This document shows positions 1 to 7,822 of a stretch of DNA of 64,000 nucleotides, one piece after another. Numbering within the stretch: position 1 is the first letter of the stretch; each line of letters begins with the position of its first letter. The notes beneath the pieces were generated by a model. The model saw nothing but the letters and a program-made list of their open reading frames with translations. It was not told the origin of the DNA and made no database searches. This stretch comes from Bacillota bacterium (GTDB lineage Bacteria; Bacillota; Clostridia; Lachnospirales; Lachnospiraceae): positions 62,001 through 126,000 of the forward strand of contig JAEYGZ010000012.1 in NCBI GenBank assembly GCA_023409535.1. The letters are read 5' to 3'. The translations under genes were made by a program, and so were the position numbers.

Positions 1-313
1 AGCTGCTTACCGTTTTGGTTCAAGCGTAACAGCATCTTTCGCTTGTTAGTTATCACGATGTTTATCAACAGTTCAATTACTTTAGCCATATCACCCACAA
101 CCTAGCGTCCCCACTGCGCGATGCTGGCAGTGTCGCTTCAGCTTCACAGCTTCCGCTTAAAGGACTTCATTGTCACAATAGCTTGATACCGAAATGTTAC
201 CATTTCCGCATTTATTGTTAGGTTACCCCTGACGGAACAGGAGGTTCCTTGTGCCCCGAAATATAGCATTTTCAAGGCGTTAGAACATTTATCTATATCG
301 CGACGTGTCGCGC
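1..313 (-). ncRNA. Structured non-coding stretch, possible 5' part of a group II intron
   Basis: No convincing gene is seen here. Read on the minus strand, the sequence is dense in local hairpins: CGCGAC/GTCGCG immediately after the stop of the small upstream gene, GGAAC/GTTCC, CGGAAATG/CATTTCGG and CACTGC/GCAGTG. It starts GCGCGAC, close to the GUGYG 5' end typical of group II introns, and the hairpin-rich layout resembles domain I. The intron-encoded reverse transcriptase would lie off the left edge. A weak open frame starts near 89 on the minus strand and runs off the window; I do not trust it as a gene. The intron assignment is inference from layout only. Confidence 0.35.
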
Positions 314-457
314 TTAACCAATTAACTGCACTAACTCTGTGTACTGATCCTGATTGATACGATAGTTCATCAAAAACACATCACACAACACTAATAATTC
401 CTCTTTCGTTTTCTTATTGCTTGCAATGACTGTTTTCATATTTTCAAAAGTATTCAC
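314..457 (-). CDS. Small XkdX-like phage tail protein (47 aa)
   Basis: This short frame starts at GTG 457, with a perfect AGGAGG at 465-470 seven bases upstream, and ends at TAA 314. It overlaps the preceding gene by 14 bp, as is usual in tail operons. The product is about 47 residues, lysine-rich at the start, with a C-terminal part (NYRINQDQYTELVQLIG) like the short XkdX family found just after the fibre genes in PBSX-type loci. The function of XkdX proteins is unknown. The call rests on size, position and the RI.QDQY pattern. The putative group II intron begins right after its stop codon. Confidence 0.6.
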   Translation of the reverse strand: MNTFENMKTVIASNKKTKEELLVLCDVFLMNYRINQDQYTELVQLIG

Positions 458-788
458 GATAAATCCTCCTTTCTACTAATCCTAATTCCAGAAGAGAAAG
501 TCTAAAATCGACGTCAACTTCTGATTCTGCCTGATGCAACTCCATAGCGACTATTCTTTCAGCTTCAGTCGGGTAATGGGGAATTACGGTTACACCGTCC
601 TCTTCATAGAAGATTCCATCTATATACTTGAAGCCTATACTTACAGGATAGAAAGTACTATCTACTGCAATAGCATCATCTCCGTACTGTAATCTTGCTA
701 TTTCATTTGCAAGCTCATAATTGTCCGCTACGATGATATTTTGTATCGTATCTCCCGATATAACGCTGAATATTTGATTACACCACAT
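444..788 (-). CDS. Phage tail-fibre-associated protein, XkdW-like (114 aa)
   Basis: A 114-residue soluble protein encoded directly after the glycine-rich fibre gene. It has no signal peptide or membrane segment. The central part (GFKYIDGIFYEEDG) resembles the short beta-rich module of XkdW-type proteins that follow fibres in PBSX-like clusters, and the C-terminal third is a predicted charged helix. It may be a fibre assembly or attachment factor, but this is inferred from position and size. The start is ATG 788, preceded by GAAAGGAGAAAA. Confidence 0.65.
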   Translation of the reverse strand: MWCNQIFSVISGDTIQNIIVADNYELANEIARLQYGDDAIAVDSTFYPVSIGFKYIDGIFYEEDGVTVIPHYPTEAERIVAMELHQAESEVDVDFRLSLLELGLVERRIYREYF

Positions 789-803
789 ATTTTCTCCTTT
801 CTT

Positions 804-1616
804 TTATTGCTCGGGCCATCTTATTATAACAATACCCGATCCGCCTACACCTCCGGAACCATTTTGGGCTCCACCTCCGCCTCCTCCAGTGTTAGGTGTT
901 CCAGAAATTCCATTGCCCCAACCTCCTGAACCACCACCTCCGGCTCCTCCTGCTCCGACGTTTCCCGATCCTGCTCCGCCTCCGCCACCAGAGTATAGCG
1001 TGTTGGATGCCTCGGCAAAAGCTTTTGTTGTGGTGTGTTGTCCGTATCTAGGAGCAGTTTGTGAACCATCATTGCTATTATAACCGTATCCGCCATCAGC
1101 GCCATCAGTTCCTCCGGAACCTCCAATTCCAGCCGAACCTTTGGAAGCTCCTCCTCCTCCGGAGCCTCCAAAGCCAACAGTACTACCATATGCGAGTAAA
1201 AACGACCCAAAAGCAGTATCACCTCCGGAAGTTGATGCTGCTCCACCAGCTCCAATAACTACAGAGATAGCGGCTCCAGGTGTCACGGCTTGAGCAAGTT
1301 TGGTTGTAGTCTGTCCACTACTACCTCCTCCACCTCTCCAACTTGTATTTTCTGTTGTACTACCATTCATACCGCCAGCTCCTCCTCCGATACAAAATAT
1401 ATCGATCATGTATACGCCTTCCGGGACAGTCCATACCTGGGATGAGGTGAATATTACTTGTCCTGCCGGGACAGTGCCTTGCCAGGCCAGTCTTGCTACA
1501 CCACCTATCCCAAAATATATTTTCTTAACTTTTCTGGCCGTACCATCGATGCCTATGTATGCTTTCTTAACTTTCCTTGCCACTCCGCCAATGCCGATGT
1601 ACATTCCTTTTGCCAT
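804..1616 (-). CDS. Glycine-rich tail fibre / receptor-binding adhesin (270 aa)
   Basis: Residues 1-45 contain three near-identical repeats of about 15 residues with the pattern YIGIGGVARKVKK. This resembles short N-terminal attachment modules on Firmicute phage fibres. Residues 50-75 form a beta-rich linker (VWTVPEGVYMIDIFCIGG). The remainder is dominated by poly-glycine runs and closes with GGSGIVIIRW, a common end of glycine-rich phage adhesins. By analogy with the Salmonella phage S16 gp38 adhesin, these runs could fold as packed polyglycine-II helices presenting receptor-binding loops. Start is ATG 1616. It probably sets target specificity together with the upstream fibre; that is inference. 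Confidence 0.8.
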   Translation of the reverse strand: MAKGMYIGIGGVARKVKKAYIGIDGTARKVKKIYFGIGGVARLAWQGTVPAGQVIFTSSQVWTVPEGVYMIDIFCIGGGAGGMNGSTTENTSWRGGGGSSGQTTTKLAQAVTPGAAISVVIGAGGAASTSGGDTAFGSFLLAYGSTVGFGGSGGGGASKGSAGIGGSGGTDGADGGYGYNSNDGSQTAPRYGQHTTTKAFAEASNTLYSGGGGGAGSGNVGAGGAGGGGSGGWGNGISGTPNTGGGGGGAQNGSGGVGGSGIVIIRWPEQ

Positions 1617-1624
1617 GTTGCCTC

Positions 1625-2407
1625 CTATTCATACACTAAGTAAATGTCTCCGCTTGCAAGCGCGGATGAACCTACTATTAAATCTGTAGTATTAGCACGG
1701 ACATTACGAAGTCGTGATGTTGTATAGTCCGTAGCTCCTGTAGGAGCCTGAGGCACACCAGTGAATACTGGGCTATTAAGTGGAGCCACGCCAAGATTGA
1801 TCCTTGCGGTAGCCGCATCCGTTGCACCAGTCCCTCCATTAGCTACGGGCAATGCTCCTGTTGTATTACCTAAACCTAGTGCATTTCTCGCGGCTGCTGC
1901 AGATGTTTGCCCTGTACCCCCCTTGTTCAATGGCAATGTTTCACTTATTGTTAGAGCTGTACCACCATTCGCCGGGAGAGATGTTGGCTTATTACTCAGA
2001 TTATTATAATCCTGATAATAGGCTGGTAATTGTCCTGCAAGTCTTTCTGTATCATGTGAAGGGCTTGCATAAAAACAGCCTTTAGTGGTATCGTACCATA
2101 TTGTAACGGTATGACCTGCAATAAGCACAGGTATGTTAGAAGTTCCAGCGGAGTAAATTGGTTTGCCATTTATCGTTGTTGCTCCGCCGTTATTATTTGC
2201 GGATACGATAAAGGTCTTTGCTAGCCCATTTGCTAAAACAATACCGTTTAGTGTAATAGCTGTTGGTGTACCTCCGGCGGTTTCAAATTTTGATATATTG
2301 TTTAAGGCTGCATCAACCACATCCATATTGCCGTTTATAACATCAATATTTACATTGTCTATTAACGGCTCAGGCTTCTGCAGCCCAAAATTATTTGTAC
2401 TTTTCAT
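1625..2407 (-). CDS. Phage tail fibre protein (260 aa)
   Basis: The N-terminus (FGLQKPEPLIDNVNIDVINGNMDVVDAAL) is typical of Firmicute fibres that plug into the baseplate via the DUF2313 protein. Residues 150-205 carry two copies of the classic fibre repeat (LPLNKGGTGQTSAAAARNAL, then LPVANGGTGATDAATARINL), a trimerising beta element widespread in phage fibres. The C-terminal part is beta-rich. It follows xkdU directly and precedes the glycine-rich adhesin, the usual place for XkdV-like fibres. At 260 residues it is short for a contractile-tail fibre. Confidence 0.85.
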   Translation of the reverse strand: MKSTNNFGLQKPEPLIDNVNIDVINGNMDVVDAALNNISKFETAGGTPTAITLNGIVLANGLAKTFIVSANNNGGATTINGKPIYSAGTSNIPVLIAGHTVTIWYDTTKGCFYASPSHDTERLAGQLPAYYQDYNNLSNKPTSLPANGGTALTISETLPLNKGGTGQTSAAAARNALGLGNTTGALPVANGGTGATDAATARINLGVAPLNSPVFTGVPQAPTGATDYTTSRLRNVRANTTDLIVGSSALASGDIYLVYE

Positions 2408-2419
2408 CTATTTCATCTC

Positions 2420-2947
2420 CTATTCTGTTGCTAATTGATACCAGGTTTTACCGGCTACCTCGCCCCATAAATACCCTGCCACCTCATTCCAGAGACGATA
2501 TGAATACTCAAAGGTAAAACTTAAATGCGCCGGTTTTATTTCCTCAATCGTCAATGTTAAATCAGCCATATTTGCTGGGATACCGAGTGCTCCTGTAAAT
2601 TTCACTATGAAATTGTTAGTCTCAGGACTTTCAATAATCTGAACCTCACCGCCGGAATATACCGCAGCAGTCTGTTCGATCATAGCCTTAGTTGTGGTAC
2701 CCGTTCCTCTGATCTTTGCCAGTATCCGTTCTCTCCTGAAAGTATCTGACTTACTAATATCAACCTGAATTCCATAAATACCTTCATACCGGCTTAGGAG
2801 CTTTGAAGCGGTATTGACGAAGCATTCATTTATCGTTTCATCAAAGCCTGATGCGAGAGTATTAATATCTTCTGTCAGGATATCTTGCAGCTCTTGCATT
2901 GTAGTATTACTTTCATATATCGGTGGCAGTAAATCTATTAATTTCAT
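2420..2947 (-). CDS. xkdU: Baseplate wedge protein, DUF2313/XkdU-like (175 aa)
   Basis: The opening residues (MKLIDLLPPIYESNTTMQEL), the central IRGTGTTTKAMIEQ segment and the C-terminal AHLSFTFEYSYRLWNEVAG are characteristic of DUF2313 (YmfQ/XkdU) proteins, which form the outer baseplate wedge and connect the baseplate-J protein to fibres. Length agrees with the family (about 170-200). The gene abuts xkdT (1 bp apart) and runs into the fibre gene, the conserved T-U-V order of PBSX. Confidence 0.88.
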   Translation of the reverse strand: MKLIDLLPPIYESNTTMQELQDILTEDINTLASGFDETINECFVNTASKLLSRYEGIYGIQVDISKSDTFRRERILAKIRGTGTTTKAMIEQTAAVYSGGEVQIIESPETNNFIVKFTGALGIPANMADLTLTIEEIKPAHLSFTFEYSYRLWNEVAGYLWGEVAGKTWYQLATE

Positions 2948-2948
2948 A

Positions 2949-3965
2949 TCACACCTCCGCCAATACTACTGTGTTGCAAATTGGCAGCTCCGTATCCCCA
3001 ATCACAATATTATCTGTACTGTCATTGAGCAGTAACGTATTATAATCCTCGACACCCGCTGTTGACAGTAAAAGACTACCTATCTTCGCATAGCTCACGC
3101 TGTAAATCTCAAATACAGTATCCTTCAGATAAGCTCTTAAGCTCTCCGTAAATGCTGCTTTAACATCATCAAGAGTCTTAGTTCCGTTTAAAACTACCTT
3201 TACCGATATATTAATCAATAGGCTTTCCGGATTGACAACTGATACAGTCGCACCTATCGGTCTGACCTTTTCAATATAATCGTATACCTTGTCTGGAAGA
3301 GTATTATCGATTTCCATATTCTCATCAACCACAAGAACCTTAACCGTACCGGGGCCATTCCATAATGGATACACCTTGGCATCACCGCAGCCAGGAACAT
3401 CAAGTGCCCAATTTCTGTAATCGTCGGCATTTCCGCTGGTAGCAGCCGACTGTATCTGCGTATAGAATCTTGCGCGAAGGTTATCATCATTCTCTTCATC
3501 CTCCCCGGAGGTCAGGATATCCGTTAGGGTTGCTGTGATTCCATTGATATTATCGATATTCTCAAGTACACCCGCATAAATATTTCCAATACTTCCCGTC
3601 TGCTCGCATACTGCACTGTAGTTATACTCCGATAATTTAGCTGTGATACAGTAAGTGGTTTCCCCGAGCCCCCACCTGCTGCCGACGTCTACCGCACCGG
3701 TTGTGACAATCCTTCTGACAGCGCTTGTCGCTGGCTTTCTGGTAATACCATAATCCTTAACCACACGGTCCAAATATTCCCCTACCGCCGTATCGCCGGA
3801 CACCAGATCAAGAAAATTATTCATCTTAAAATAGGTTTGCGCAAGCTGATACGCACAAGGTGCCAAAGCATCATAGATAACCGAGCCTTCTCGTTTGTCG
3901 ACATCGTTTGTAACCCTGCTCAACATATTATTCAGTATATTTTCATAAGTCATGTCTTCAAACAT
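2949..3965 (-). CDS. xkdT: Baseplate J-like protein, XkdT-like (338 aa)
   Basis: Belongs to the baseplate-J (gp47/gpJ) family that builds the inner wedge ring of contractile tails. Family features are the N-terminal MTYENILNNMLSRV, the segment KREGSVIYDALAPCAYQLAQ, the motif GDTAVGEYLDRVVKDYGITRKPA, and the later EDDDNLRARF-like stretch followed by YRNWALDVPGCGDAKVYPLW. Length is normal (about 340-380). It overlaps the stop of xkdS by one base. Confidence 0.92.
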   Translation of the reverse strand: MFEDMTYENILNNMLSRVTNDVDKREGSVIYDALAPCAYQLAQTYFKMNNFLDLVSGDTAVGEYLDRVVKDYGITRKPATSAVRRIVTTGAVDVGSRWGLGETTYCITAKLSEYNYSAVCEQTGSIGNIYAGVLENIDNINGITATLTDILTSGEDEENDDNLRARFYTQIQSAATSGNADDYRNWALDVPGCGDAKVYPLWNGPGTVKVLVVDENMEIDNTLPDKVYDYIEKVRPIGATVSVVNPESLLINISVKVVLNGTKTLDDVKAAFTESLRAYLKDTVFEIYSVSYAKIGSLLLSTAGVEDYNTLLLNDSTDNIVIGDTELPICNTVVLAEV

Positions 3966-4360
3966 TATGCATTCACCTCCTTCATCACATTTGTTCTTCC
4001 AAAGATGCTTATGACATCAAAGGTACATAAAATCGAGTCGCCATTTACAGTAAAGTTAAAATTCTCAACATTAGTTATACGTTCATCCTGTAACAGGCAC
4101 TCCTTTATTCTTCGCATCAGCTCCATCTGTACATAGAGCTTATCCTGTCCAATTAAGCTTTCCAAATCGATTCCATAAGAAAAACTGTATATTGGATATT
4201 CGTATCTCTGTGTATTAAGCAGCTTATGTACCGCTTGCCGCATTGCATCGGCTCCGTCGATGAAGCCCTGAATTTTATTGTCGTATATTCTATAAGTCCT
4301 TGACAGCTCTGGCACATCCGATGTGGTAAGCGCAACATCAATATTTGCTTCAGGTATCAT
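3965..4360 (-). CDS. xkdS: Baseplate protein, DUF2634/XkdS-like (131 aa)
   Basis: A gp25/lysozyme-like baseplate subunit of the DUF2634 family. The segments RTYRIYDNKIQGFIDGADAMRQAV and YPIYSFSYGIDLESLIGQ are the conserved core of XkdS proteins. It overlaps xkdR by 4 bp and xkdT by 1 bp, implying translational coupling. Length is typical. In contractile tails this subunit contacts the sheath-baseplate interface; that role is taken from family knowledge. Confidence 0.9.
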   Translation of the reverse strand: MIPEANIDVALTTSDVPELSRTYRIYDNKIQGFIDGADAMRQAVHKLLNTQRYEYPIYSFSYGIDLESLIGQDKLYVQMELMRRIKECLLQDERITNVENFNFTVNGDSILCTFDVISIFGRTNVMKEVNA

Positions 4361-4671
4361 AACCTCACATCCTCCACTCTATATTCATAAGTCGTTCCAT
4401 TCATAGATAAAGAAATGACCGAACCTTTCACTAAGAATGGCCGGTCAATCACCTCAACAATATAAAATTCTTTCCCACCATGATTTCTCAACAAACGGAT
4501 CTTATCCCCTGAAATTATCTGCTCCTTAAGATTACCTTTCATCAATTCCATTGGGATTGTCAGGCGGTCATTTACCTTGATACCACCACTTACCACAGTT
4601 CCTGTCATTAATGTGCACAGCTTTGCATTGTTCAGATAATTCTGTATGATCTCCTTGATCTCGTTTATCAT
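4357..4671 (-). CDS. xkdR: Tail protein, DUF2577/XkdR-like (104 aa)
   Basis: A short beta-rich protein with the DUF2577 pattern: an amphipathic N-terminal helix, then LCTLMTGTVVSG..VNDRLTIPMELMKGN and GDKIRLLRNHGGKEFYIVEVID. These proteins sit between the XkdQ and XkdS genes in PBSX-like loci and have an OB-like fold near the tail hub. It overlaps both neighbours by 4 bp. Its mechanistic role is not established. Confidence 0.85.
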   Translation of the reverse strand: MINEIKEIIQNYLNNAKLCTLMTGTVVSGGIKVNDRLTIPMELMKGNLKEQIISGDKIRLLRNHGGKEFYIVEVIDRPFLVKGSVISLSMNGTTYEYRVEDVRL

Positions 4672-5603
4672 AACATCGCCTCCACTTCCATCGTATGTAC
4701 GGGTACAAAATCATGAGTAACAGAGCGTACAATCAGCCGCTTATCATACGCAATGTCTTTCAGTCTCCCGTAGAAGCTGGAGCCGGCTCTGACCCTTGGA
4801 TCACCCAGACAGCTTAAGGTTAGAGTCTCACTTTCCTTATTATACTGTTCTAAAAGTGTTTCAGCCTGAGACCTCGCCTGTGAAACATTTGCATTATACA
4901 TAGGTTCATATAACTGGAGCAGCCCATACTTGGAAATTGACTCCGAACTGCCCTTTATAATATTTTGATTTGATGAGTAATCATTATTAAGTCCTATTTT
5001 AATCTGATTATAGAAATCACTATCTATTGATTTAGAATAATTAAAATCATATACCAGACTTTTATCTCCAAGGACTAAATTCATCTGTAAATCATCAATA
5101 TCACGAAGACATATCTGACCGAATTCATCTCTTAACATATACTTCTTATTCATGTTTTTCTTAGTTTCATCAATTGCTGAATATATAATATCAAGCCAAG
5201 TATCATCTTCCATAATATCGGTAGCTAATTTATATCTTGTATCAGATATAGTACCTTTTTTGAGATTAAAATAGTTACACATTTTACTCGCAAGTGTTGC
5301 AGCAGTATCATCAGATATTGTTATTGTGTCTCTGGCTTTACAGTAACGCAGCTGATCATACGCAATACATGTTATTTCATTTCCTTTTAATTTAGTGACT
5401 GTAAAAATATATCCATAGAATATATTTATCGAATCATAGATAAAGCTAACAACACTTCCATTAGTAAAATTCAAACCATTATTTACAAATGAAAATTCCA
5501 GTTTACTGCAGCCATCATTGAGTAAATCTCTAAAAGTAACTCTACTAATAAGTTGACTGATATCGAACTCTTTTCCATTGGTTTTAATAATAAAACTCAT
5601 CAT
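4668..5603 (-). CDS. xkdQ: Tail hub protein, XkdQ-like (311 aa)
   Basis: A gp27/gpD-type hub protein that caps the tail tube and organises the baseplate. Recognisable features are the N-terminal FRDLLNDGCSKLEFSFVNNG, the segment FYGYIFTVTKLKGNEITCIAYDQLRYCK, and the C-terminal LDVSCLGDPRVRAGSSF-like block followed by HDFVPVHTMEVEAML. Length is near the family norm (about 320). The ATG follows the xkdP stop codon with no spacer. No lytic domain is visible in it. Confidence 0.88.
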   Translation of the reverse strand: MMSFIIKTNGKEFDISQLISRVTFRDLLNDGCSKLEFSFVNNGLNFTNGSVVSFIYDSINIFYGYIFTVTKLKGNEITCIAYDQLRYCKARDTITISDDTAATLASKMCNYFNLKKGTISDTRYKLATDIMEDDTWLDIIYSAIDETKKNMNKKYMLRDEFGQICLRDIDDLQMNLVLGDKSLVYDFNYSKSIDSDFYNQIKIGLNNDYSSNQNIIKGSSESISKYGLLQLYEPMYNANVSQARSQAETLLEQYNKESETLTLSCLGDPRVRAGSSFYGRLKDIAYDKRLIVRSVTHDFVPVHTMEVEAML

Positions 5604-6239
5604 TTACGGAATCACCAGCCTTTGTCCTGGATATATAAGATTGGGATTTTTAATCTTATCCTTATTAGCGTTGAATATCTTTGTATATAAGGCTCCGTTA
5701 TTATAGTACTTCTTTGCAATCGACCACAGGCTATCACCTGACTGTACGATATAATACCCATTCCCGCTTGGGTTTTTCTCTTCACCTTTATAAACCTTTG
5801 CATCATACTCTTTATATTCAACTAGCCTAAAGGAAACATATTTATCACGTTCTTCCCCTGCCTTTTCTCTTATTGTAAGGGCTTCAATCAATACAAGAGA
5901 ATTGATTGCATCACTTGCTATGAGTTTACTGTTCGATGCCTTACCTGCAATAAATCTTATTGGTTCAAGTTTTTCCCTCCACATTTTAATCAAATTTAAG
6001 AAGTCCTCTGCACTTTTAAAATCTTTCGATGACTCTATATAGTGGATGCTGCTATAAGGTAATTCTGCTTCAAAACTATATTCTTTAAGTTCCATATGTG
6101 TAGGAATGACTACCTGCCCGAGTTTTAGTATATCAAATCTGTCAGTAGCCTGAGAAGCATTTACCTCAATTTCTTCGGGATTAACAGGAAGCCTCATCAA
6201 AGTTTTACCCTTTTCAAAGTAAATTGCATATTCACTCAT
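5604..6239 (-). CDS. xkdP: LysM-containing tail protein, XkdP-like (211 aa)
   Basis: The N-terminal about 150 residues form the XkdP/gp53-like baseplate domain (MRLPVNPEEIEVNASQATDR, KEYSFEAELPYSS). A C-terminal LysM peptidoglycan-binding motif follows (YYIVQSGDSLWSIAKKYYNN ... NPNLIYPGQRLVIP, residues 166-211). In PBSX and diffocins this protein links the hub to the tape measure and contacts the cell wall. It overlaps the tape-measure gene by 4 bp. Confidence 0.9.
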   Translation of the reverse strand: MSEYAIYFEKGKTLMRLPVNPEEIEVNASQATDRFDILKLGQVVIPTHMELKEYSFEAELPYSSIHYIESSKDFKSAEDFLNLIKMWREKLEPIRFIAGKASNSKLIASDAINSLVLIEALTIREKAGEERDKYVSFRLVEYKEYDAKVYKGEEKNPSGNGYYIVQSGDSLWSIAKKYYNNGALYTKIFNANKDKIKNPNLIYPGQRLVIP

Positions 6240-7822
6240 TTTCTATATACCCCCTCTGGAGCTGTTGTGAGTTCCTCTTTAATTGCCTTTTCTAACTGCG
6301 CCATTATCATCTTAAAGTCAATAGATTGATTAATATTTGTACCACTTAGTGATAATTTAGGAGCGATCGTATAATGATTGACTACAGACCCCTCTTGCAT
6401 CATATCTTTAATTTTCTCGATATCCTCTTCATCAAAAACATCCTCTTTATTATTGATTCCATTATAAAGTAAACTCTCACCAGGTAATGGGGATCTCTCT
6501 ATAATCCATATGTGGGGGGAGCCATTTATAAGTAATGATTCATCAAAACCAGCCACATTTTCTTCAGGAAGATAATAACTTTCTGGTTTCTCAGTTATAG
6601 GTAACTTAAATTCCCATATAGAAGTATTAAGCTTGTCATCTATATATTTTTTTAAACCTGTAACATTTCCATCTGTTAATTTATCTGCCTCACTTCCATT
6701 ATGAATTTTATCAGTGTCTATAGTTAATTTATCAACAATATCTTCAAAAAAAGGAATTACACGAAATTGCTTTGCCCCAAAATCATAATATGAAAAAAAC
6801 CTCTTATTAAATTTATTATAATTTTCTTGTAGCGATACATTATCCGATTTTTCTATTGCTTTATGTCCTACATATCCAATACCACCTAGGGCAAGTGCCA
6901 ATACTAGTAATTGTAGTATTGATGCTGCACTCCCGGCTATTGCAGCACTTCCAGTGGCTGATGCACCTATTGCAGTACCTTCAGCAGCTGTAGTTCCGCT
7001 TCCTAATGCCTTTTTTATGATTTTATCAAAACCTTTGCTAAATAAATCACCAACCAGAAAATCTTTCCCAAATACTGCAAGATCATATGCTTTATCAGCA
7101 ATTGACTTATCTGATGAAACAATTTTATAAATATCATTTACCATACTCATATAGTCATAAATATCTGCACTTTGTTTTCCAAGAATAAATCCTCGTATTT
7201 TACTATCTAACGTATCTTTAAACGTATCTTTAAAACTATTTATTTCATCATCGATAAAACCAGTTAATCCACCGCTATCTATATAAGAATTAATCTCATC
7301 AGTGGCCATATGAAATATTTCATTTATTCCCTCTCCAATTTCTTCCATGTTTTCAAGAAAGGACTTATTTTGGTAGGGCCAATTATAATTTGATATATTC
7401 TTGGAAGTATTTGTATTATAATTTGTTGATTTATCTTTAAACTCTTCTGATAGACTGTCCCAATCAATAATTTGATCAAAAATCAACTTACCCGTCGAAT
7501 TTTGAGCTACTTCTCCTATATTATTGCTTAAAGTATTTATTTTTGAAGTATTATCTTGAGGAATATTTTTTTCTTGTAGTAGTAATTGTTTGTCTATAAA
7601 CTTGCTAATTAATTCATTCTTTAACATATTTATAGAAGTATTTATTTTTTCACTTGATATATTAATACTTGTATTTACCGAATTAATTGAAGAATGAATA
7701 TCATTTAAAGATTTAGTCCCTTTATACAATATGTCTGATATTTTGCCAATATTGTTGTTAATATCATTCGTCTGGACAGTTCCAAAGTTAGCCAGATGGA
7801 GCATTTCGTTAAGATTGCTCAA
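6236..7822 (-). CDS. Probable tape measure protein (528 aa), TTG start
   Basis: This gene occupies the tape-measure slot between the frameshifted chaperone and xkdP. The start is TTG 7822, with GGAGG nine bases upstream; its TTGA overlaps the stop of the -1 frame chaperone extension. Residues 1-90 are a repetitive Asn/Ile-rich helical region, and residues 270-325 contain an Ala/Gly-rich then strongly hydrophobic segment (SILQLLVLALALGGIGYVG), typical of tape measures. At 528 residues it is short compared with PBSX XkdO (over 1300). By the usual ~1.5 angstrom per residue it would set a tail of roughly 80 nm. It is visibly more AT-rich and Asn/Ile/Asp-rich than its neighbours. Confidence 0.75.
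   Translation of the reverse strand: MSNLNEMLHLANFGTVQTNDINNNIGKISDILYKGTKSLNDIHSSINSVNTSINISSEKINTSINMLKNELISKFIDKQLLLQEKNIPQDNTSKINTLSNNIGEVAQNSTGKLIFDQIIDWDSLSEEFKDKSTNYNTNTSKNISNYNWPYQNKSFLENMEEIGEGINEIFHMATDEINSYIDSGGLTGFIDDEINSFKDTFKDTLDSKIRGFILGKQSADIYDYMSMVNDIYKIVSSDKSIADKAYDLAVFGKDFLVGDLFSKGFDKIIKKALGSGTTAAEGTAIGASATGSAAIAGSAASILQLLVLALALGGIGYVGHKAIEKSDNVSLQENYNKFNKRFFSYYDFGAKQFRVIPFFEDIVDKLTIDTDKIHNGSEADKLTDGNVTGLKKYIDDKLNTSIWEFKLPITEKPESYYLPEENVAGFDESLLINGSPHIWIIERSPLPGESLLYNGINNKEDVFDEEDIEKIKDMMQEGSVVNHYTIAPKLSLSGTNINQSIDFKMIMAQLEKAIKEELTTAPEGVYRK

Noticed and set aside
1..313. Template repeat of a diversity-generating retroelement next to tail fibre genes
   Set aside because: No matching variable repeat at the end of either fibre gene, and the fibre C-termini are not C-type-lectin-like.
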